NCBI GenBank assembly: GCA_024234595.1
Contig: JACKNZ010000011.1
Coordinates: 1 to 64,000 of the forward strand
Source: Moraxellaceae bacterium
Lineage (GTDB): Bacteria > Pseudomonadota > Gammaproteobacteria > Pseudomonadales > Moraxellaceae
DNA: 64,000 nucleotides
Direction of reading: 5' to 3'
Under the pieces are notes generated by a model. The model did no database searches, had not been told where the DNA came from, and saw only the letters and a list, made by a program, of their open reading frames with translations. The position numbers and the translations under genes are program-made. Numbering within the stretch: the stretch's first letter is position 1; each line of letters opens with the position of its first letter. Shown here piece by piece: positions 1-7,396 of the stretch.

Positions 1-1
1 T

Positions 2-2302
2 GTCCAACTCAGCACACCTGCCTTTTTGGTTAACGGTCAAGAAGATACAGCTTACACCATTCGCGCTAATGACTTATTACAAGGCTTTAACGATATTGAC
101 GGTGATGATTTAAGTATCGCCAATCTACAAGCGACGAATGGCTTATTAGTTGATAACCAAAACGGCACTTACACTTTTACACCGACTGCTAATTTTAACG
201 GCACAATTAATTTAAGCTATCAAGTAATTGATAACAAAGGTGGGGTTGTTAATGCAAACAATAGCTTTGTTGTTAACCCTGTCAATGATGCACCTCAAGC
301 CTTAGTCGCGTTGGATGACCAAACGATAGATGAGGGTCAATTCTTTAGTTATCAACTGCCTCCAGCCGCTTTTGTTGATGTTGATAACAGTGATTTAAAT
401 TACAGTGCAAGCCTATCAAACGGAGACCCATTACCAACTTGGCTCAATTTTGATGAAGCGACACAAACGTTTAGTGGCACACCGAGCTTTAGTGATAGTA
501 GCACCTTAGATATCAAAGTAACGGTGAGTGATGGAAGTTTACATGCTAGTCAACAATTTATTTTAGATGTTGTTAATGTTAACCAAACACCGCAACTAGC
601 GGCAAATTTACCAAATTTAGTGTTGAATGAGGACGGTAGTTTAAATATTGATGTGTTATCACGAGTGCTTGATTTAGATGGCGACACCTTAATTGTCACA
701 CAAGCAAGTATTAACAATGTGGCGGTAATTATCAATCCTGACCAAACCATCACTTTTACACCACCAGTAAATAGTAACGGTATTTTCAAGCTCAGTTATA
801 GCATTAGTGATGGTGTAGCGACGCAAACATTTAGCGAAAGTATTACCGTTAATGCGGTTAATGATGCGCCTGTCATCACCATTGACCCGATTATCCGTCA
901 GTTACCAGAAGACAGCCGTATCGAAGTTGATATCTTAGCTAACGTCACTGATATTGATAGCACAACACTGACATTGGTATCGGCACAAGCCGACTCAGCA
1001 CAAGGTCAAGTCAGTATTACCGCTAATCAAACCTTGTTATTTACGCCAAATGCCAACTTTAATGGTCAAGCCAACATTAGCTATACCGTTAAAGATGAGC
1101 AAGGTGCAACGGTCAAGGGGACGCTTAAACTTGATGTTACGTCCGTTAATGACGCGCCTGTATTGCGTGTGACTAAACCAACTAATACTTTGCGTTTGGT
1201 AGAAGATGCGACGGCGGTGTTGGTCGGGTTGGCTTTTGGTTTACAAGTTGATGACGTTGATGCCCAACCATTACAAAGTCTGACTATTGCGCTTGAGCAA
1301 GGCAATATCCATGACTTGTTGTTAGTTAATACCCAAGGTACTAATTTACAAGCCAGTTTTGATGCACAAACGGGCGTAATGACGATTGTAGGTAGTGATA
1401 GTATCGCTAATTATCAAAAAGTGTTGGATAGTCTTGCTATAAGCACTACGGCTGAGCAAGGTGCATTAACGCGGGGACTCAAAATTACCGTTAATGATGG
1501 TCAATTAACTGATACCGTGACACTTAGTATTCCTGTCGATTATGTACAAGACGAAACCCATGATGGCACCGCAGGTAATGATACCTTAATGGGCGGCTCT
1601 GGCAATGACACTCTGATTGGTGGTGAAGGGGATGATATATTGTTGGGAGGCAATGGCAACGACGAGTTATTTGGTGGTGATGGTAACGATATTTTAGATG
1701 GTGGTGAAGGTGCAGATACCATGAATGGTGGTGCAGGCGATGATGTTTTGATTGTCGATAATCCTAATGACAGTGTTGTTGGCGGTGAGGGAACTGACCA
1801 AGTCCAAACGATTATTAGTTTTAGCTTACCTGATGGCATCGAAAATCTACGCTTTACAGGCTTGCAATCGGGTTTATTAGGACAAGGTAACAATGGCAAT
1901 AACACCATGCAAAATAACGATGCAGGCGGTGAGTTGCAAGGCGGTTTAGGCAATGACACCTTTGAAGGCGGCGCAGGCCGTGATGTGTTTGTAGGTGGTG
2001 AAGGAGCAGATACCTTTGGCTTTAGTTTTAGCGAAAATGGTACTTTGCGTTTGGGTGAAGTGCTGGACTTCTCTGCTGCGCGTGGTGATAAATTGGATGT
2101 CTCTAAAATTGATGCCAATAGCGCGCTTGCGGGCAATCAAAACTTTAGCTTTATTGGCGAACAGGCGTTTAGCAATACAGCAGGGGAATTACGTTTTAGC
2201 CAGCGTTTATTACAGGGCGACATCAACGGTGATGGTGTAGCAGATTTTGAAATTAAATTAGTTGGTGTCTTGGAGTTAAAGCAAGATGACATTTTGCTGT
2301 AA
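2..2302 (+). CDS. RTX/cadherin-like type I-secreted surface protein (5'-truncated by window edge)
   Basis: The frame is open from base 2, so the gene begins outside the window; the TTG at 26 is only an internal codon. What is visible is a chain of about five Ig/cadherin-like modules of the tandem-95 type (recurring pattern of 'F.P..NFNG....SY.V.D..G'), including one He_PIG-like module (LPTWLNFDEATQTFSGTP). After this comes a block of calcium-binding RTX nonapeptides at about residues 512-580 counted from base 26 (GGSGNDTLIGGEGDDILLGG and following), then a serralysin-like C-terminal secretion domain ending in hydrophobic DDILL. This architecture is that of giant repeats-in-toxin adhesins exported in one step by type I secretion. 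The exporter genes lie 1.8 kb downstream on the same strand. Total length, N-terminal anchor and any ligand-binding module cannot be seen. Confidence 0.9.
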   Translation, partial: VQLSTPAFLVNGQEDTAYTIRANDLLQGFNDIDGDDLSIANLQATNGLLVDNQNGTYTFTPTANFNGTINLSYQVIDNKGGVVNANNSFVVNPVNDAPQALVALDDQTIDEGQFFSYQLPPAAFVDVDNSDLNYSASLSNGDPLPTWLNFDEATQTFSGTPSFSDSSTLDIKVTVSDGSLHASQQFILDVVNVNQTPQLAANLPNLVLNEDGSLNIDVLSRVLDLDGDTLIVTQASINNVAVIINPDQTITFTPPVNSNGIFKLSYSISDGVATQTFSESITVNAVNDAPVITIDPIIRQLPEDSRIEVDILANVTDIDSTTLTLVSAQADSAQGQVSITANQTLLFTPNANFNGQANISYTVKDEQGATVKGTLKLDVTSVNDAPVLRVTKPTNTLRLVEDATAVLVGLAFGLQVDDVDAQPLQSLTIALEQGNIHDLLLVNTQGTNLQASFDAQTGVMTIVGSDSIANYQKVLDSLAISTTAEQGALTRGLKITVNDGQLTDTVTLSIPVDYVQDETHDGTAGNDTLMGGSGNDTLIGGEGDDILLGGNGNDELFGGDGNDILDGGEGADTMNGGAGDDVLIVDNPNDSVVGGEGTDQVQTIISFSLPDGIENLRFTGLQSGLLGQGNNGNNTMQNNDAGGELQGGLGNDTFEGGAGRDVFVGGEGADTFGFSFSENGTLRLGEVLDFSAARGDKLDVSKIDANSALAGNQNFSFIGEQAFSNTAGELRFSQRLLQGDINGDGVADFEIKLVGVLELKQDDILL

Positions 2303-2325
2303 TTATTCGGGAACATGGAGCGCAA

Positions 2326-3795
2326 ATGATGAAATTTAAATTGGGCGTAATCACGGCAATTATGAGTGGTTTATTGGTTGCCTGTGGTGGAGATGGTAAT
2401 GGTGCAGGTACAGACGCAACACCAGTCAACAAGTCGCCTGTTGCAAATGCCGATTTTTTTAACACCGTACAGGGCACAAGCCTTAGTTTAGATGTACTGG
2501 CCAATGATATTGACCCAGAACTTGGCGCGTTAAGCATTAAGTCATCGGCCTTAGCCATTGCAACTCAAGGGTCACTCAGCATTAGCTCAGATAAAAAACT
2601 GCTTAATTTGGCACCTTCTGCTGATTTTGTAGGTGATATTGTATTAAGTTACACCGTAATAGATGCACAGGGTAATCAAACGATTGGCCAAGCAACGGTA
2701 AGTGTTAAATCCTTGCAGTCCTTATCGGCAAAACAAGACAGCACGTGTGTTGTTACTAGCACAGGATTGGTTAAATGTTGGGGCGGAAATGATTATGGTC
2801 AATTGGGTGAAGGTGTTGCCTTAAATGCAACAAATACCTTTAAAACAACCCCTGTGACTGTCGCTAACCTTAATGGCGTTAAACAAGTGGCGATGGGTTA
2901 TACCCATGCCTGTGCCATTACTCAAACAGGTGCAGTGAGTTGTTGGGGAGACAACAATAAGGGGCAGCTTGGTGATGGTACTCAAACCCAACGTTTGCAA
3001 GCGACACCTGTGCTTGGGTTAGCGGCCAAAGCAACACAATTAGCATTAAGTTATGACAGCAGTTGCGCTTTGTTAGAGACAGGGCTTGTGCAATGTTGGG
3101 GTAGCAATAGCCAAGGTGAATTGGCAATACCAAGTACAACAGTGTTTAGTGCTAGCCCTAAAACATTAACTATTGGCTCAAATCTAAAAGCAAAACGATT
3201 GGTTGCAGGCAATCACCATGTGTGTGCGATTAGCGAAAACAACTCACTGTTCTGTTGGGGTGCAAATGATAATGGCCAATTAGGAATTAATGACAAAGTT
3301 AGACGTTATCAAGCCACGCAAGTCACTGTAACAGGCAGTGTGCAACAAGTTGCGGCAGGCTTTGCTCATACTTGTGCCGCCAATGGCAGCAATGTTTATT
3401 GTTGGGGGATTAACGACAAAGGACAATTAGGGATTAGTAATACTACTGATGCTATTAGTCCTATGTTGGTGACTAATTTAAGCGGCGGTGTATCCAGCTT
3501 GGCGTTGGGTAAAGACCATAGCTGCGCTGTGACGACTGATAACAAAACTTATTGTTGGGGTAGTCGCTATGCGGGGCAAACAGCACAAACAGTTGATAGC
3601 ACAGCATTAGATACCCAAGCCACCCAAGTCAGTAGTTTGGCTGGTAAACGTGAACTCAGTGCAGGTGACTTTCATACTTGTAGCATCGAGGGAGCAGGGC
3701 TAGTTAAATGTTGGGGCAAAAATGACTTAGGGCAGTTAGCTAATGGTTCGTCTGCTGCACAAAGTGCGACAGCTGTATCGGTAACATTTAATTAG
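2326..3795 (+). CDS. RCC1-repeat (seven-bladed propeller) outer-membrane lipoprotein
   Basis: A 489-aa protein starting 23 bp after the adhesin stop, with GGAG upstream of the ATG pair at 2326/2329. It has a lipoprotein signal peptide ending in LLVAC (Cys20); the next residues are Gly-Gly, so no Asp inner-membrane retention signal. Residues about 35-125 form one cadherin-like/tandem-95 module resembling those of the preceding gene. Residues about 130-485 hold seven RCC1-type blades, each with the signature CWGxNxxGQLG or a variant. Every blade carries two cysteines (SCA/TCA... and ...CWG), 14 in all, which suggests a disulfide at each blade in the periplasm or at the cell surface. Position between the RTX protein and its exporter suggests a partner in surface display or adhesion; that role is inference. 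Confidence 0.85.
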   Translation: MMKFKLGVITAIMSGLLVACGGDGNGAGTDATPVNKSPVANADFFNTVQGTSLSLDVLANDIDPELGALSIKSSALAIATQGSLSISSDKKLLNLAPSADFVGDIVLSYTVIDAQGNQTIGQATVSVKSLQSLSAKQDSTCVVTSTGLVKCWGGNDYGQLGEGVALNATNTFKTTPVTVANLNGVKQVAMGYTHACAITQTGAVSCWGDNNKGQLGDGTQTQRLQATPVLGLAAKATQLALSYDSSCALLETGLVQCWGSNSQGELAIPSTTVFSASPKTLTIGSNLKAKRLVAGNHHVCAISENNSLFCWGANDNGQLGINDKVRRYQATQVTVTGSVQQVAAGFAHTCAANGSNVYCWGINDKGQLGISNTTDAISPMLVTNLSGGVSSLALGKDHSCAVTTDNKTYCWGSRYAGQTAQTVDSTALDTQATQVSSLAGKRELSAGDFHTCSIEGAGLVKCWGKNDLGQLANGSSAAQSATAVSVTFN

Positions 3796-3876
3796 TAAGC
3801 TGAGATTGGGATAAGCGATTCTCATCTTTCTGTTTTAATCAAGATAAGATGATAGCGATGAATAATTCCCCCCTCG

Positions 3877-4031
3877 GAGGCAAGGCTGTCAAGTTTAACC
3901 CCACCTAACCTCCCCTTGAAAAGGGGGAGGAATCTCACGAGTCCTATAAAATATTAGGTTTGTGGAAAGTCTCCCCCTGAGAAGGGGGAGATTTAGAGGG
4001 GGTTAAAACAAGAGCTTGATAGCACTGCCTC
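3877..4031. repeat. Nested imperfect inverted repeat in intergenic region
   Basis: The 342-bp gap between the lipoprotein and exporter genes contains no ORF of note. Its centre is a large imperfect palindrome. The outer arms (GAGGCAAGGCTGTCAAG at 3877 and its near-complement ending in GCACTGCCTC at 4031) enclose two smaller hairpins, CCTCCCCTT...AAGGGGGAGG and CTCCCCCTGAGAAGGGGGAG. It resembles non-autonomous intergenic repeat elements of proteobacteria. It could also act as a transcription terminator. Confidence 0.6.
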
Positions 4032-4105
4032 TAAAGAGAGGACTTCACGCTTTATACAACTAATTTTTATCATACCAAACTTCGCTCAATCAATCTCAAA
4101 AGCAC

Positions 4106-4127
4106 CCTGAGCGAAGTCGAAGGGTGA
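4106..4127 (+). repeat. Short dispersed repeat (TGAGCGAAGTCGAAGGG type)
   Basis: The segment CCTGAGCGAAGTCGAAGGGT just before the exporter gene matches a short repeat very common in bacterial intergenic regions. A related degenerate copy (GTTGAGCGTAGTCGAAACC) lies before phoU near 16513. The last bases (GAAGGG) may also serve as ribosome binding site for the downstream gene. Confidence 0.5.
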
Positions 4128-4137
4128 CGTTAAATAA

Positions 4138-5844
4138 GTGAATGCTCTTATGTCAGAATCCAGTGGCAAACTAGCCATTCTGCTACAAATTCTTAAACCA
4201 ATTAAACCGATTTTGGCGACACTCGTTTTATTTAGTATGGTGCTCAACTTACTGATGTTAGCCCCTTCTATTTATATGTTACAAGTGTATGACCGTGTCC
4301 TCAGTAGCCAAAACCAATTTACACTCTTTGCGATTACCTTAATTGTTTTATGCGTTTATTTGGCGATAGGTTTGTTGGAGTGGGTGCGTTCTAACTTGCT
4401 ACTTAAACTCAGTGCTAGTATGGACTTGACTCAAAGCGACCGCATTCATGCCGCTGCATTTTCTAAAAGTCCTTTAGCGCGTAGTATGTCACCTGCTCAG
4501 GTGGTACAAGATTTTGCCGCTGTTCGACAAATTGTCACAGGCTCATTTGTGCTGGCCTTATTAGATTTACCGTGGATTCCCTTATATGTCGGTTTGCTGT
4601 TCGCTTTTGAATGGCCATTAGGGGTACTGGCAGTGGTGGGGATGTTATTACTGGCACTCGTGGCATTTATGACCGAAAAACTCACTAAAGAGCCTCTCGA
4701 AAAATCCACAAAAATTGCCAGTCAAGCGGCGTTTATGCTCAATAAACAACATCGTCACATCGAAATTATCGCCGCGTTGGGCATGATTCCCATGTTGGGT
4801 AAGCGCTGGCAACAATATAATCGTGAAGCCTTGTTGCTACAAATCCAAGCCAGTGATTATATGGCGCGCCTGAGTGCGGTCGGGCGTTATATCCGACTCA
4901 CGCTGCAATCCTTGGTATTGGGTGTTGGTGCATATTTGGTGTTACAAGGCAAAATGTCGGGCGGGATGATGATTGCTGGGTCAATTTTGTTAGGTAGAGC
5001 CTTAGCCCCAGCCGAACAACTGATTGGCTCGTGGCGACAGCTGATTGCAGGTTTTGGTGCATATCAGCGTTTGAGTCAATTACTGGCCTCTGAAGCAACC
5101 CAAGAAAAGCCCTTTGATTTACCACCCCCCATTGGGCAGTTATCTATCACCCAATTAACATTGATGTTAGAAGGCCGAAAAGACCCAGTATTGCGCCAAA
5201 TCAATGTCAGTTTGCAAGTGGGAGAAAGTTTAGCAGTGGTTGGCGCAAGCGCGTCGGGCAAATCAACGTTGGCCAGAGTGATGTTAGGTTTAGTAACACC
5301 CACCAGTGGTGAAGTGCGTTTAGATGGCGCAGATTTACAACAATGGCCACGAGATAAATTGGGTCAATATGTCGGTTATTTACCCCAAGATATTGAGCTA
5401 TTTGAAGGCACAGTGGCCGAAAATATTGCGCGTTTTCAGGAAGTAGATGCACAGCAAGTGATAGAAGCCGCACAGTTAGCGCACGTCCATGACATGATTT
5501 TGCGTTTGCCACAAGGCTATGACACCCGTATTGGCGAAGATGGTGCAAAATTATCGGGTGGCCAGCGGCAGCGGATTGCCTTGGCACGCGCTGTTTTTGG
5601 CCAACCAAAATTGGTAGTGCTGGATGAACCAAATGCCAATTTGGACGACCAAGGCGATAAAGCACTGGCCGATACGCTGATTGAGCTCAAAAAACATCAA
5701 ATTACCGTGATTGTGATTTCGCATCGTACTCATATTTTGGCGGTAGTTGACCGTATTTTATTGTTGCAAGAAGGGACACAAGCGTTATTTGGCAGTCGTG
5801 AGCAAGTGCTACAACAACTGCGCCAAGCAGGGGCAGCCGCATGA
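4138..5844 (+). CDS. Type I secretion system ABC permease/ATPase (PrtD/AprD-like)
   Basis: A 568-aa half-size ABC exporter. The N-terminal ~310 residues form the six-helix membrane domain; no N-terminal C39 peptidase-like domain is present, which is typical of the PrtD/AprD family serving RTX proteins. The nucleotide-binding domain shows Walker A GASASGKST (about 369-377), a signature LSGGQRQRIALARA and Walker B LVVLDEPNANLD. It should energise export of the neighbouring RTX protein through a channel formed with the membrane fusion protein and a TolC-like outer-membrane protein. A GTG at 4138 opens the frame; ATG at 4150 is an alternative start. The stop overlaps the next gene by 4 nt (ATGA). 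Confidence 0.93.
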   Translation: MNALMSESSGKLAILLQILKPIKPILATLVLFSMVLNLLMLAPSIYMLQVYDRVLSSQNQFTLFAITLIVLCVYLAIGLLEWVRSNLLLKLSASMDLTQSDRIHAAAFSKSPLARSMSPAQVVQDFAAVRQIVTGSFVLALLDLPWIPLYVGLLFAFEWPLGVLAVVGMLLLALVAFMTEKLTKEPLEKSTKIASQAAFMLNKQHRHIEIIAALGMIPMLGKRWQQYNREALLLQIQASDYMARLSAVGRYIRLTLQSLVLGVGAYLVLQGKMSGGMMIAGSILLGRALAPAEQLIGSWRQLIAGFGAYQRLSQLLASEATQEKPFDLPPPIGQLSITQLTLMLEGRKDPVLRQINVSLQVGESLAVVGASASGKSTLARVMLGLVTPTSGEVRLDGADLQQWPRDKLGQYVGYLPQDIELFEGTVAENIARFQEVDAQQVIEAAQLAHVHDMILRLPQGYDTRIGEDGAKLSGGQRQRIALARAVFGQPKLVVLDEPNANLDDQGDKALADTLIELKKHQITVIVISHRTHILAVVDRILLLQEGTQALFGSREQVLQQLRQAGAAA

Positions 5845-7163
5845 CTGACTCACCTCTGAACACCCAGCAACGCCTTGAACAACTCGCCCAAGATGCAAGC
5901 CCAGCACGTTGGGGGCGATATACGCTACTGATATTGTTGGTTATCTTTATTTTATGGGGACTTTTTGTACCGATTGACTCGGGTGTGCCAGCACAGGGCG
6001 TGATTGGCATTCAAAGTCAACGCCAATCGGTACAACATCCGCAAGGGGGCGTGGTGCAACACTTGTTTGTCCATGAAGGAATGTATGTGGCACAAGGTCA
6101 ACAGCTTTTACGTTTAGATAGCACTCAGATTAAGGCCGAATTGCAACGTGCCGAACAAGAAACCATTCAATACACTGCGCGTTTGGCAAGATTATTGGCA
6201 GAACGACAACAGCAGTCTCAAACAGACTTTGCAAGCGTTGAGCTTTTGAAAGACAAGCATGATGAGACGGTTAAGCAAGCCATTCAAACACAATCGGCGT
6301 TATTGTATGCCAAAGTTAAAAGCATTGAATTAGAGCAACAGTTATTACAACAGCGTATTGCTGCCAAAAAAACGCAGTTACAACAACAGCTAACAATGGT
6401 AAAAGCGCGTCAAGCACAAATTGAGTTATTAACACAAGAAATCAACGCCAATCAGTCTTTAATCGCACAAGGATATACTGGTCAAGAACGAGCATTAGGT
6501 TTACAACGTGAGCAATTAGAGCGTCAGGTCGAGCAACAAGAAGCGCAATTAGCGATAAGTCAGCACCAAGCAGACATCGCAGAATTAAGCCAGCAAATCA
6601 TGCTGACAAAAACGCAATATCAACAAGAAGTAGAGCGTGAAAAGAGCGAAGTAGAGCAGCAATTAGTGGTCTTAAATCAGCAAAAAATTGCTTTACAAGA
6701 TAGGCTCAAACAGAGCGTGATTGTTGCACCTGCATCGGGCGTGATTGTGGCGCAGAGTATTCATACCGAAGGTGGCGTGATTAACGCAGGACAAGTGTTA
6801 ATGGATATTGTGCCGAGTCAAACCGAGATTGTGGTTGATGCCAAAGTCGCGCCACACCTCATCGAAAAAGTACAACTTAATCAACAAGCGCATATCCGTT
6901 TAACTGCTTTAGACAGCCTTAATCCTGTGGTGGAGGCAACGGTGGTCACTATTTCTGCCGACCAAATCAACTCTAACAATAATACTCCGCCGTATTTTGC
7001 AGTGCGTTTGCAAATCAATCCGCAATCTTTACAAAAATTGAAGTATCAAAAAATTAGCGCGGGCATGCCTGTTGACGTATTATTTAAAACAGGCGAGCGT
7101 AGTTTCTTTAGATATTTAGCAGAGCCGTTGTTAAAGACGTTCTTTTTTGCGTTGAGGGAGTGA
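5841..7163 (+). CDS. HlyD-family membrane fusion protein of type I secretion
   Basis: A 440-aa protein of the HlyD/PrtE type. It has a short cytoplasmic N-terminus, one transmembrane helix at about 28-50 (TLLILLVIFILWGLFVP), a biotinyl-lipoyl-like half (GVVQHLFVHEGMYVAQGQ), a long Gln/Glu-rich periplasmic coiled coil (about 95-295), and the second lipoyl half plus beta-barrel domain (VIVAPASGVIVAQSIHTEGG). It bridges the inner-membrane ABC exporter and an outer-membrane TolC homologue. It is translationally coupled to the exporter by an ATGA overlap. No tolC-like gene follows in this window, so that component must be encoded elsewhere. Confidence 0.92.
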   Translation: MTDSPLNTQQRLEQLAQDASPARWGRYTLLILLVIFILWGLFVPIDSGVPAQGVIGIQSQRQSVQHPQGGVVQHLFVHEGMYVAQGQQLLRLDSTQIKAELQRAEQETIQYTARLARLLAERQQQSQTDFASVELLKDKHDETVKQAIQTQSALLYAKVKSIELEQQLLQQRIAAKKTQLQQQLTMVKARQAQIELLTQEINANQSLIAQGYTGQERALGLQREQLERQVEQQEAQLAISQHQADIAELSQQIMLTKTQYQQEVEREKSEVEQQLVVLNQQKIALQDRLKQSVIVAPASGVIVAQSIHTEGGVINAGQVLMDIVPSQTEIVVDAKVAPHLIEKVQLNQQAHIRLTALDSLNPVVEATVVTISADQINSNNNTPPYFAVRLQINPQSLQKLKYQKISAGMPVDVLFKTGERSFFRYLAEPLLKTFFFALRE

Positions 7164-7235
7164 GCTAAGTGGCCTGTATGCAGCTATATTTAAAACAAAC
7201 CGTTAATTTATGATGTGGGCTTGAACTCAGAATTG

Positions 7236-7350
7236 GTAGCCTGTGTGGAGTGCAACGCAACACGGGATTTATGGTGGTATTTAGACGAAAAGTCGTTGAT
7301 TTAGCAGATGTTTAGCCCCGTATTCCGCTACGCTTTACCCGCTTCAAGCC
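7236..7350. repeat. REP-like GTAGCCTGT... repeat pair (inverted)
   Basis: The 233-bp gap between two convergent genes holds a forward copy (GTAGCCTGTGTGGAGTGCAA, 7236-7272) and an opposing copy (CCCCGTATTCCGCTACGC, from 7316) of the widespread 'GTAGCCTGTATGCAGCGTAGCGGAAT' family. The pair can fold into a long hairpin. Related copies occur near 17294 and 17389, again between convergent genes. Confidence 0.6.
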
Positions 7351-7396
7351 AACTCATCTAAGGCGCATCATATGCGCCATTATGGTACGGAGTTTA

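Noticed and set aside
1561..1760. Possible CRISPR-like array in the adhesin gene
   Set aside because: The periodicity is that of RTX nonapeptide codons in frame, without spacers of unique sequence.
1540..2136. Proline-rich reverse-strand reading frame under the RTX repeats
   Set aside because: It is the antisense shadow of Gly/Asp-rich repeats; repetitive codons keep the opposite frame open by chance.
3868..4040. Insertion sequence between the lipoprotein and exporter genes
   Set aside because: No transposase or target duplication is visible; it is better described as a repeat.
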